From positions 248,001-312,000 of the forward strand of contig NC_020300.1 in assembly GCF_000341355.1 (NCBI RefSeq): DNA of 64,000 nt, read 5' to 3'. The position numbers were made by a program, and so were the translations under genes. The stretch is from Bartonella australis AUST/NH1 (GTDB lineage: Bacteria; Pseudomonadota; Alphaproteobacteria; Rhizobiales; Rhizobiaceae). The notes beneath the pieces were generated by a model. It did no database searches. It had not been told where the DNA came from and saw nothing but the letters and a program-made list of their open reading frames with translations. This document shows, piece by piece, positions 26,462-34,366 of the stretch (positions are counted from its first letter, which is position 1; every line of letters starts with the position of its first letter).

Positions 26462-27853
26462 ATGGCAGCAGATTTTTTACACGGCGTTGAAGTTGTCGAG
26501 GTTGATGATGCCACGCGTCCCCTTCGCGCAGTTCAATCAGCGGTTATCGGCATCGTCGGCACAGCACCGGATGCAGACGAGCTAGCCTTTCCTCTCAACA
26601 CACCGGTTTTGATATCAGGTTCTCTTTCACAAGCAGCCAAACTTGATAAAATAGGCAAGAGACGCGGCACTTTGCCCAATGCTCTTGACCTGATTTTCAA
26701 GCAAGTGGGAGCTGTCGTTGTTGTCATACGGGTAAAGGAAGGCGACAATGAGAGCGCGACATTGACGAATATTTTGGGTGGTGTAGACGCAAATGGTTCT
26801 TATGAAGGCGTTCACGCTTTGATTGGAGCACAATCCCTTGTGGGGCAAACACCACGCATCCTGATCGCTCCAGGCTTTACCCATAAGCGTCCTCTTAGCA
26901 TTAACAAGATTGATGTTACAAACCAAGGGAGTGGTTACACCCAGGCGACAGTTAAGATTGCCGGTGATATAGAAGCAGAAGCGATCCTTACGGATGGGAA
27001 AGTGACGTCTATCGTCATAAAGAAAAATAGCTTTGATGATCAAACTGCTCCAATTGTAACCATTGAAGGTGACGGGACTGGTGCTACCGCCAAGGCTGAA
27101 ACCAGTACAACGTCTAATCCTGTTGCGGCAGAACTCATCGGTATTGCAGAACGTCTGCGTGCTATTGTGGTGATTGATGCACCAAACACGACAGATGAAG
27201 CAGCTCTTGCTGCGGCACAAGATTTTGATTCAAAACGTGTCATTCTCATTGATCCCTTTGTGAAGGTTAATCGAAATGGCAAAATCTTAGAAGAACCGGC
27301 GAGTGCAGCAGTTGCAGGTGTCATTGCCAAAACTGACGCTGCAAATGGTTTTTGGCATTCCCCTTCAAATAAAGTAATCAATGGGATTGTTGGTATAGCA
27401 CGCCCGATTGATTTTTCTATCGGTGACAGCTCTAGCCGCGCCAATCTTCTCAACGAACAAAATATCACGACTATTATCCGGGAAAACGGTTATCGCCTAT
27501 GGGGCAACCGCACACTTTCAAGTGACGCAAAATTTGCTTTTTTATCGGTGGTGAGAACTGCGGATATGATCAATGATGCCATTTTACGCGGGCATCTATG
27601 GGCAGTCGATCGCAATATCAAAAAAACCTACATGAGCGATGTGAGTGAAAGCGTCAATGCTTACTTACGCGATTTAAAAGCACAAGGCGCCATTCTTGGT
27701 GGGCACTGCGCTCCCGATCCAGAGCTGAACACAGCTAGCGCTCTTGAAAGTGGCAAAGTCTATTTCAACGTGGAATTCACACCAACAACACCGGCAGAAC
27801 ATATCACATTCCGTTCACAAATCGTCAGTGATTATTTAGAGGAGATCTTTTAA
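26462..27853 (+). CDS. Contractile tail sheath protein (P2 FI-like)
   Basis: 463 aa. N-terminus FLHGVEVVEVDDATRPLRAVQSAVIGIVGTAP is characteristic of Myoviridae sheaths and the C-terminus (VYFNVEFTPTTPAEHITFRS) of the P2 FI family. Residues about 143-225 form an inserted beta domain of a phage repeat type (NQGSGYTQATVKI and IEGDGTGATAKAE). AAAGGAGC precedes the ATG. First gene of the tail operon; its stop overlaps the tube gene. Confidence 0.95.
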   Translation: MAADFLHGVEVVEVDDATRPLRAVQSAVIGIVGTAPDADELAFPLNTPVLISGSLSQAAKLDKIGKRRGTLPNALDLIFKQVGAVVVVIRVKEGDNESATLTNILGGVDANGSYEGVHALIGAQSLVGQTPRILIAPGFTHKRPLSINKIDVTNQGSGYTQATVKIAGDIEAEAILTDGKVTSIVIKKNSFDDQTAPIVTIEGDGTGATAKAETSTTSNPVAAELIGIAERLRAIVVIDAPNTTDEAALAAAQDFDSKRVILIDPFVKVNRNGKILEEPASAAVAGVIAKTDAANGFWHSPSNKVINGIVGIARPIDFSIGDSSSRANLLNEQNITTIIRENGYRLWGNRTLSSDAKFAFLSVVRTADMINDAILRGHLWAVDRNIKKTYMSDVSESVNAYLRDLKAQGAILGGHCAPDPELNTASALESGKVYFNVEFTPTTPAEHITFRSQIVSDYLEEIF

Positions 27854-28359
27854 TGGCCGTACCCGTTTTACCAAGAGTTCTGAAATATTTTAATATTTAT
27901 GTCGATGGCATTCCATATCAGGCCAAATGCGAAAGTGTAACCCCCCCGAATTTGAATTTTACCGTTGAAAGTTACCGAGGAGGCGGCATGGATGTGCCCA
28001 TTGAGATTGATATGGGTCTCGAAGTTTTGACACTCGCCATGACCATTTCTGATTGCTCTCCAGAGCTTATGACGCAATTAGGACGTCCTGATGTAGACAT
28101 CTCATTACGAGGTTCCGTGCAAGCGCAAGGTGCAGCGGCGGAAGGTGTTGTCATCACCATGAGAGGACTTTGCAAAGGTTTCGAAATGGCAGAATGGCAA
28201 CCAGGAGGCAAAAATACATCTACGGCAACATTCGCATTGAATTACTTTAAATATGTCCAGAAAGACGTCGAAATTGTCGAGATAGACGCCATCAACATGG
28301 TGAGAAAATTCAATGGTGTTGATCAATTAGCAAAGCATAGAAAACTTTTAGGAATATAA
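27853..28359 (+). CDS. Major tail tube protein (P2 FII-like)
   Basis: 168 aa, MAVPVLPRVLKYFNIYVDGI and GLEVLTLAMTISDCSPELM as in FII. Forms the inner tube of the contractile tail. Starts one base inside the sheath stop. Confidence 0.93.
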   Translation: MAVPVLPRVLKYFNIYVDGIPYQAKCESVTPPNLNFTVESYRGGGMDVPIEIDMGLEVLTLAMTISDCSPELMTQLGRPDVDISLRGSVQAQGAAAEGVVITMRGLCKGFEMAEWQPGGKNTSTATFALNYFKYVQKDVEIVEIDAINMVRKFNGVDQLAKHRKLLGI

Positions 28360-28361
28360 AA

Positions 28362-28649
28362 ATGGCATCACAATCAAGCGTTACGTATCAATTATTCATG
28401 CCTGTTGAATTTGAAGGAAAAGAACATAGCGAGATTACTTTGCGTCGTCCAAAAGCAAAGGATTTGCAAGCGATCGATAAGAAGGAAGGCGTAGAGCAAA
28501 CGATTGCTATGATCACACGCCTTTCTGGGTGGCCTTATGAGGCTATCAGCGAACTCGATATCGATGACTTATCGGGCATTGGAGAAATTCTTGAATCTTT
28601 TATCAAACGGCGGGCATCCTCGACTGGGAAACCGCCGCAAAACTCATAG
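28362..28649 (+). CDS. Tail assembly chaperone (P2 gpE-like)
   Basis: 95 aa: FEGKEHSEITLRRPKAKDLQAIDKKEG and ITRLSGWPYEAISELDIDD, the gpE/Phage_TAC family that accompanies the tape measure protein. Two bases after the tube gene. It is extended by -1 frameshifting into E'. Confidence 0.88.
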   Translation: MASQSSVTYQLFMPVEFEGKEHSEITLRRPKAKDLQAIDKKEGVEQTIAMITRLSGWPYEAISELDIDDLSGIGEILESFIKRRASSTGKPPQNS

Positions 28650-28759
28650 CCGATATCGCCATCGTTTTTCATTGGCCGCTTTCAGACATGATGGAAATGG
28701 AGCCAAAAGAGTTAATTTTTTGGCGTAATCTAGCAGCAGAAAGGCATAAAACAAAATGA
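28595..28759 (+). CDS. E' extension of the tail chaperone (-1 frame)
   Basis: The -1 frame is open from 28595 to the TGA at 28757-28759 and reads GILDWETAAKLIADIAIVFH, then WPLSDMMEMEPKELIFWRN, the conserved E' region. It has no start of its own, so it is made as an E-E' fusion by frameshifting between 28595 and 28649. No perfect slippery heptamer was found; the site is uncertain. The stop overlaps the tape-measure ATG. Confidence 0.75.
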   Translation: MFYQTAGILDWETAAKLIADIAIVFHWPLSDMMEMEPKELIFWRNLAAERHKTK

Positions 28760-30639
28760 GCAAAAAAGTTGCAGATGCAAAAGTAAAACTGTCTTTAGAA
28801 GACGGGCTCACTGCACCTATCAAGCGTCTTCAAAAGGAATTTGATGTCCTTTCAAAGAAGATATCGCATAAATTGGGTGTTCACCGTTTTTCTGCTGCGG
28901 TAAAAAATATGACCAAAAGTCTGCAAGGTGTTCAAGGTGCCCTCAGCACGGTGGCAAAACGTGCTTCGATTTTGTCTGGAGCTTTAGGGCTGGCTGGTGG
29001 TGGCCTTGTGGCAAGCTTAAGTGCCATTACCATGAAAACCATACATATGGGGGATAGCCTTCATCACGCGTCGCGGCACCTAGGTATGAGTGTCGCAGCG
29101 CTTCAATTATGGAGTGATGCTGCCGATCGTTCAGGATATTCTGGTGAACTCTTTCAGCAGTCCTTGGCAACTTTGAATAGGCGTTCTGCACAAGCTTTCG
29201 CTGGACAAAGAAGAGGTGTTATGGGGTTTAAGGCACTTGGCATTTCTGTCAAAAATGCCTCGGGGCAGCTCAAATCAAACTCAGCCTTGTTGGAAGAAAT
29301 TATTGACAAGATGAGTAAAATGAAAAATCAAGCACAAAGGCAACACATCGCAGCTCTACTATTTGGTGGCGATGGCAAAGAAATGGCTGCCATGCTCTCG
29401 CAAGGCATGGAGCCCTTCAAAGAACTATTCGCGAAGGCGCGCAAAGGAAAGTGGCTAATAGGTGCAGATGTCGCGCACTATGCAGCAGATTTAAGTGATA
29501 AGCTTGGGGCTTTTAAGAAAAAAATAGGTGGTGTCGCTAATTTCATTGGTTCACGTTTCATGCCCGTGCTCAATGACATGATTGATATCTTTTCAAAATT
29601 GATTGATGAAAACCGCGATCTCATTCAAACAACCGCTTCTGAATGGGCAAAAACCCTGAAGCAATTTATGCTGGATTTGCTTAATCCCGCTTCTGATTTG
29701 AGAAGGGGTATCAGCGATATCACGGAAAGCATTAAAGCCTGGTTTCGGTGGATGGAGCCACTGATCGGTGAAATAACACTCTTTAAGGTTGGTCTCGTTG
29801 CGCTGAGCGCTTTCATTGTGGGCCCGCTCATTGCGTCTTTAATTGTGGTTGGGGAAGCAGTCGTTTCGCTAGGTGTCGCTATTATGACCACCCCTATCGG
29901 TTGGATAATTGGGGGCATTGCATTGCTTGTGGGGGCTGGGTATCTGCTCTACAAAAACTGGGATAGGGTCGCAGGCTTTATAGGAAAATTATGGGATTCT
30001 TTTGTCGGTTTATGCAGTAATGTTTTTGATGAATTAATAACTCTCTTTAAAGATTTTTCACCACTCTATTGGATAGCCAAAAAAATCAACGCATTGGTTA
30101 AGTGGTTGCTGGGGGTTAGTTTAATCGAAGTAGGCTCTAATCTCATTGCAGGGTTATGGGAAGGCATGAAAAGCAAATGGAATGCTCTGTGCAATTGGTT
30201 CAGCGATAGCGTTAACAAATTAACGAGTTGGATGCCCAATTGGATAAAAGAAAAGTTAGGTTTTAACGTCACGATCAATAAAACTTCAACGGAAACCCTG
30301 AAAACCTTCACCGATGAAACTAATGCCCGCGCAAAAAGAATGGTTGATAGGGCAGTTGTTACGAGCACTCCGTCTGGAAAAAGCGATAATGGTTTCTATC
30401 CAGGTGAAGTCAAAACAGAATACGGGGAGGCTACAAATGTAAAAGTTGGATCCTTTAAGGCTCCTGAACCTATTAGGGTCCATAGATCAGCAGAAATAGA
30501 CGCTTCTATAACCATTACAAATTTAAATATTTCGGGGGGAAATGGTTCCACGGAAGAAATCCACGCGGCGGTTAACCGAGCATTTGAACGCCACGCTAAG
30601 CAACAACGCTTAGCTATAGCCTCCAGCCTTTCGGACTAA
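28756..30639 (+). CDS. Tail tape measure protein (P2 gpT-like)
   Basis: 627 aa. N-terminal coiled region, TMP core LHHASRHLGMSVAALQLWSDAA, then hydrophobic segments (LVALSAFIVGPLIASLIVVG, GWIIGGIALLVGAGYLLYKN) and a Trp-rich stretch. It sets tail length and is injected with DNA. Slightly short for the family but intact. ATGA overlap with E'. Confidence 0.92.
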   Translation: MSKKVADAKVKLSLEDGLTAPIKRLQKEFDVLSKKISHKLGVHRFSAAVKNMTKSLQGVQGALSTVAKRASILSGALGLAGGGLVASLSAITMKTIHMGDSLHHASRHLGMSVAALQLWSDAADRSGYSGELFQQSLATLNRRSAQAFAGQRRGVMGFKALGISVKNASGQLKSNSALLEEIIDKMSKMKNQAQRQHIAALLFGGDGKEMAAMLSQGMEPFKELFAKARKGKWLIGADVAHYAADLSDKLGAFKKKIGGVANFIGSRFMPVLNDMIDIFSKLIDENRDLIQTTASEWAKTLKQFMLDLLNPASDLRRGISDITESIKAWFRWMEPLIGEITLFKVGLVALSAFIVGPLIASLIVVGEAVVSLGVAIMTTPIGWIIGGIALLVGAGYLLYKNWDRVAGFIGKLWDSFVGLCSNVFDELITLFKDFSPLYWIAKKINALVKWLLGVSLIEVGSNLIAGLWEGMKSKWNALCNWFSDSVNKLTSWMPNWIKEKLGFNVTINKTSTETLKTFTDETNARAKRMVDRAVVTSTPSGKSDNGFYPGEVKTEYGEATNVKVGSFKAPEPIRVHRSAEIDASITITNLNISGGNGSTEEIHAAVNRAFERHAKQQRLAIASSLSD

Positions 30640-30644
30640 ATACC

Positions 30645-31022
30645 ATGATGCTGGCTTTAGGGTGTTTTATTTTTTCGATTGAAACAGCAGCCTATCAAAC
30701 ACTTGATATGTCTTACGAGGTCCCGTGGGTTGAGCAAGGGCGATTGGGACGGAAAACGGCACTTCAATTGCCTGCTGCTGCAAATGTGGAATTTTCTTTA
30801 ACAGGTGTGATTTATCCAGATTTCAAAGGCGGTTATGGACAGCTAGAATATTTGCGGCACATGGCGCATGGGGGACCTCACATCCTGGTGACGGGTCAGG
30901 GCCTGATTTTAGGCAAATTTGTCATCCTTTCCGTGAGCGAAACGCAGAGCGTTTTTCATCAAAATGGCCTTCCCAAGAAACAAGAATTTACCGTGCATTT
31001 AAAAGAATATGGTGAAGATTAA
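30645..31022 (+). CDS. Tail completion protein (P2 gpU-like)
   Basis: 125 aa: MLALGCFIFSIETAAYQTLD and GRLGRKTALQLPA, typical gpU that caps the tail tube. Five bases after the tape measure gene; overlaps gpX by one base. Confidence 0.92.
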   Translation: MMLALGCFIFSIETAAYQTLDMSYEVPWVEQGRLGRKTALQLPAAANVEFSLTGVIYPDFKGGYGQLEYLRHMAHGGPHILVTGQGLILGKFVILSVSETQSVFHQNGLPKKQEFTVHLKEYGED

Positions 31023-31246
31023 TGAGTGATCTTTATGTGACCAAAGAAGGCGATATGGTTGATGCCATTTGCTGGAAATATTATACCAAAGGTCAGCAAG
31101 CGCTTGCTGTTGAGCGCGTCTATGCGGCTAATTTTGGACTTGCAGAATATGGGCCAATCTTAGAAGCGGGCATCACAATCCTCTTACCTGTCCTGCCTTA
31201 TCCCAAAGCGATGCCCGTGATTAGAATTTGGGGCAGCAGGCAATGA
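31022..31246 (+). CDS. Tail protein X (P2 gpX-like, LysM-type)
   Basis: 74 aa: GDMVDAICWKYY, ALAVERVYAANFGLAEYGP and LEAGITILLPVLP, the small LysM-like tail protein X. Its stop overlaps the gpD start (ATGA). Confidence 0.92.
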   Translation: MSDLYVTKEGDMVDAICWKYYTKGQQALAVERVYAANFGLAEYGPILEAGITILLPVLPYPKAMPVIRIWGSRQ

Positions 31247-32547
31247 AACCTTTTTGCACGGTTACAGCAAATGGAGAAGACATCACAAGAAGCTTAATGA
31301 ATTATGTGTTGTCGATTGAAATCACCGATGAGGCAGAGAACAAAAGTGATCGTATCACCATAGAGCTTGATGACCGTGTACGGGACAGTGATAACGGCTC
31401 GCTCGATATCCCTTTAATAGGGACAATCATTTCTGTGACACTTGGATATGAGGGTGGCAAAATACGCAATATGGGAGCCTATTTGATTGATGAGATATCT
31501 GTTAGTAGTCCACCACGAAATTTAAGTGTTACAGGACGCGCGGCATCTATGAACACGTCTTATAGGACGCCAAAAAGCCAATCTTATCACCAGCAAACAT
31601 TAGGGAATATCGTCCAGGAGATAGCACAGCGCAACGGCTATACGCCAAAAGTTGATCCTACTCTTGCAAAAATTGTTGTCCGTCACATAGACCAAACGGC
31701 TGAAAGCGATATGGCTTTTGCAGCGCGTCTTGCAGGGGAATATGATGCTGTCGCAAAGCCCGTTAATGGCAAACTTGTTCTCGCTAAACGTGGTGGAGGC
31801 AAAGCTATAACTGGTGAAACACTTCCTGTCGTGGTTATTCATGAAAAATTATGCACCTCTTGGGATTTTAAATATAGTGCGCGTGATGAAGCTGGTGCCG
31901 CAAATGGCTTAGAAACAGACGCCGGAGACGACCAAAAAGCCGCGGCGGATATACGAGAACCCGAAGAGATTGATGATGGTGGGGATTTCATTCACATGGA
32001 TGAAAAGGATATGCCGGACCCACCTGAACCAGAAACGACAGTCAAAGAACCTGAAAAGCAAGAGGAAGAAAAAAAGGGCGGCGTTACCGCGACTTATCAT
32101 GATATACGCAGTGGTGAAAAAAAGGAAGTCAAAGTTGGTAACCCGCCTTTTCATGAATTGAAATACACCTATCATAATCAATCAGAAGCGGTTGCAGCAA
32201 TCGCCGCTTACCGCAATAAGTCATCACGAGGGAAGTCATCTTTTTCGTGCGATATTGGCGGTGATCCCTTTGTCCAAGCAGAAGCAAAACTTGTACAAGA
32301 ACCGCCATTTCGGCCTTACATTCCTGCTGAGTGGTGTATAAAAAGTGTCAAACACAAACTCGATAGAACGGGCGGATATACAACGAGAATAGACTGCGAG
32401 CTTTTTGATAAAGCGCAGGAAGATGCTGCAGGAAATGTAGCAAATACGATGCCAGATAAGGATGATACTATCGACCCAAATGCTCCGCCAGATGCATCTT
32501 ATGATGAAGGCGAGGGCGTCATTCACATGGAAGAAGGCGATATATGA
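31243..32547 (+). CDS. Late control / tail hub protein (P2 gpD-like)
   Basis: 434 aa from ATG 31243. Residues 1-200 have the gpD fold (IEITDEAENKSDRITIELDD, TPKSQSYHQQTLGNIVQEIA, IDQTAESDMAFAARLAGEYD). A charged low-complexity linker rich in E, D, K and P (about 225-290) is unusual. The C-terminus ends DEGEGVIHMEEGD, and a near copy (GGDFIHMDEKD) is inside the linker. Last gene of the tail operon, as in P2. Confidence 0.9.
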   Translation: MKPFCTVTANGEDITRSLMNYVLSIEITDEAENKSDRITIELDDRVRDSDNGSLDIPLIGTIISVTLGYEGGKIRNMGAYLIDEISVSSPPRNLSVTGRAASMNTSYRTPKSQSYHQQTLGNIVQEIAQRNGYTPKVDPTLAKIVVRHIDQTAESDMAFAARLAGEYDAVAKPVNGKLVLAKRGGGKAITGETLPVVVIHEKLCTSWDFKYSARDEAGAANGLETDAGDDQKAAADIREPEEIDDGGDFIHMDEKDMPDPPEPETTVKEPEKQEEEKKGGVTATYHDIRSGEKKEVKVGNPPFHELKYTYHNQSEAVAAIAAYRNKSSRGKSSFSCDIGGDPFVQAEAKLVQEPPFRPYIPAEWCIKSVKHKLDRTGGYTTRIDCELFDKAQEDAAGNVANTMPDKDDTIDPNAPPDASYDEGEGVIHMEEGDI

Positions 32548-32582
32548 GGGGGCATTCTAAAAATGAAAGTCCGCTTTAATGG

Positions 32583-32861
32583 CTAAGCTACTAAACGTGT
32601 TATATGGGGCTGTTTGCGCTGCTTTGCTTGCCAAAGGTCGAAGCTTGTTTGCAGTGAAAGCCACAAGCGTGCGGTGCTAATACCGGCCATTTCAAGGCGG
32701 ATAGCGAGGTCAGTTGAAATGCTTGCATGCCCATTGATGATCCGTGATAAGGCTACACGCGACATTGCTAAGCGCTGTGCTGCTTCACTCACTGTTAAAC
32801 CAAGTTCCTCGATCACTTCATCACGTAAGATATAACCAGGGTGAGGAGGATTGTGCATCAT
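32583..32861 (-). CDS. higA: HigA antitoxin, module 2
   Basis: 92 aa: NPPHPGYILRDEVIEELGLTVSEAAQRLAMSRVALSRIINGH and LWLSLQTSFDLWQAKQ, HigA family. On the opposite strand to the tail operon, inserted between gpD and the endolysin. Confidence 0.93.
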   Translation of the reverse strand: MMHNPPHPGYILRDEVIEELGLTVSEAAQRLAMSRVALSRIINGHASISTDLAIRLEMAGISTARLWLSLQTSFDLWQAKQRKQPHITRLVA

Positions 32862-32871
32862 AATTTATCTC

Positions 32872-33150
32872 CTAATGATAATCTTGATAATCAACGAGCT
32901 CAATATCTTTGCCTATAAACTTAAATGTAACGCGCCAGTTCCCATTTACACGGATTGACCAATAATTTTTTAAATCACCTTGAAGGGAATGCAGACGGAA
33001 GCTCGGGAACGCTACATCGTTCACATCTTCAGCTACATCGAGGATTGCCAGAATATATCGAAGCTTTTGAGCGTGCTTTATTTGGATACCTTTCGTTGAG
33101 CCAGTTTCATAAAACTCCCTCAATCCTTTGTGTCTAAAGCTAATAATCAT
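32872..33150 (-). CDS. higB: HigB toxin, module 2
   Basis: 92 aa: MIISFRHKGLREFYETGSTK, LRYILAILDVAEDVNDVAFP, SFRLHSLQGDLKNYWSIRVN and WRVTFKF. HigB-type mRNA interferase; 10 nt before HigA. Clearly diverged from module 1, so cross-neutralisation is not assured. Confidence 0.93.
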   Translation of the reverse strand: MIISFRHKGLREFYETGSTKGIQIKHAQKLRYILAILDVAEDVNDVAFPSFRLHSLQGDLKNYWSIRVNGNWRVTFKFIGKDIELVDYQDYH

Positions 33151-33244
33151 CTTAATTCACTGACTCGTGTAACGATACGCTATACACTTTACATCTGTAA
33201 TCAAGTATAATCAAGACAATTCTATTCGAAGGCAGGAGGCATTT

Positions 33245-33922
33245 ATGCGAAAAATCAATAAAGACGGCATTGAAGCTCTCAAGAGGTGGGAAGGTTTACG
33301 GCTTGAATCCTACCGAGATATTGGAGGAGTTTGGACCATTGGTTACGGCCATACAGAGAATGTTAAGGAGGGGGAGACGATCACGGCTAAGCAAGCTGAT
33401 GCGCTTTTGAAAAAGGATCTCATAGGCTTTGAACGGGCTGTTCATGAAGCAGTCAAGGTGGAGTTGAGCGACAACCAGTTTGCCGCCCTCGTTTCCTTTG
33501 CGTTCAATATTGGTGTAGCTGCTTTCAAAGAATCTACCCTGGTTAAGAAGCTCAATCAAGGTGATTACGACTGTGTGCCCGGACAGCTCAATCGGTGGGT
33601 GTATTGCTCCGGAAAAAGATCGCAAGGCTTAATCAATCGCCGTGCTGCGGAAATAGGCTTGTGGTCTAAGGGCTCCTTTATCGCATCACAATGTGTTGAG
33701 TGTGCAGAACCTGAACGTCAACGCCTCCATAAGACAGGTGAGGGGAAATCGGCCATCGTTGCGGGTTTAGGGCTTTTGGGATCTACATGTTCTGAGGCAG
33801 CTCACCAGCTAGAGCCTTTCATCGGTAATCTGGATATAATGCGCTATGCGTTTTTAGCCTTGACGCTTGCAGGTGTTGGTTTCGGATTGTGGGCCACGAT
33901 GAAGCGCTTGAAGGAAGCATAA
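33245..33922 (+). CDS. Phage endolysin, GH24 lysozyme
   Basis: 225 aa. Catalytic triad spacing as in T4-type lysozymes: E16, D25, T31 (WEGLRLESYRDIGGVWTIGYGHT, read in parts). Cleaves peptidoglycan for lysis. The C-terminus carries a membrane helix (YAFLALTLAGVGFGLWA), longer than typical enzymes, perhaps supplying holin-like membrane association. GGCAGGAGG upstream. Stop overlaps the next start. Confidence 0.92.
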   Translation: MRKINKDGIEALKRWEGLRLESYRDIGGVWTIGYGHTENVKEGETITAKQADALLKKDLIGFERAVHEAVKVELSDNQFAALVSFAFNIGVAAFKESTLVKKLNQGDYDCVPGQLNRWVYCSGKRSQGLINRRAAEIGLWSKGSFIASQCVECAEPERQRLHKTGEGKSAIVAGLGLLGSTCSEAAHQLEPFIGNLDIMRYAFLALTLAGVGFGLWATMKRLKEA

Positions 33923-34140
33923 TGGTGAAAAACTATCTGCTGATGATAAGTGCGGCATTAGCCGCTTTTTTTATGGCCTTCTTCAAGATCTTTAAGCTTG
34001 GACGGGAGAAAGAGCGGGATAGACAAAGCCAGGCTGATTTAAAGGCCGCGCAAATAAGACTGGAGGTTGATCATGAAATTGATCAAATGGACGATAATAG
34101 CGTGCGCTCTAATCTGCTTAAATGGGTGCGCGACAAATAG
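33922..34140 (+). CDS. i-spanin-like small membrane protein
   Basis: 72 aa from ATG 33922 (TAATG overlap with the endolysin). N-terminal membrane helix (LLMISAALAAFFMAFFKIF), then a charged helix (RQSQADLKAAQIRLEVDHEI, DDNSVRSNLLKWVRD). This arrangement after an endolysin and overlapping a small lipoprotein gene is an Rz/Rz1-type pair. Confidence 0.75.
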   Translation: MVKNYLLMISAALAAFFMAFFKIFKLGREKERDRQSQADLKAAQIRLEVDHEIDQMDDNSVRSNLLKWVRDK

Positions 34141-34294
34141 AGTGCCGTCTTCGTCTTGCATAGGGTGGTTTCCGATTTATTCAACATCAAAGGATGTGGC
34201 TGATATGAGCCTCTCCTTAGCCCGCCAAATCTTAAAGCATAACACCCAGGGAGCCAGGATTTGTGGGTGGAAATCTAGTGAAAAAATCTTTTAA
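34073..34294 (+). CDS. Rz1-like outer-membrane spanin lipoprotein
   Basis: 73 aa from ATG 34073 (CTGGAGG upstream). Signal peptide KLIKWTIIACALICLNGC with lipobox LNGC, then CIGWFPIYSTSKDVADMSLS and ARQILKHNTQGARICGW, typical of Rhizobiales phage lysis cassettes. The first 68 bp lie out of frame inside the i-spanin gene, the nested arrangement of Rz/Rz1. Confidence 0.8.
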   Translation: MKLIKWTIIACALICLNGCATNRVPSSSCIGWFPIYSTSKDVADMSLSLARQILKHNTQGARICGWKSSEKIF

Positions 34295-34366
34295 CTTATT
34301 GATTATTATTGCATTTTTGTGCAATAATAACGAACATGCAACCGCACCTTTAAGGAAGATTATTTC

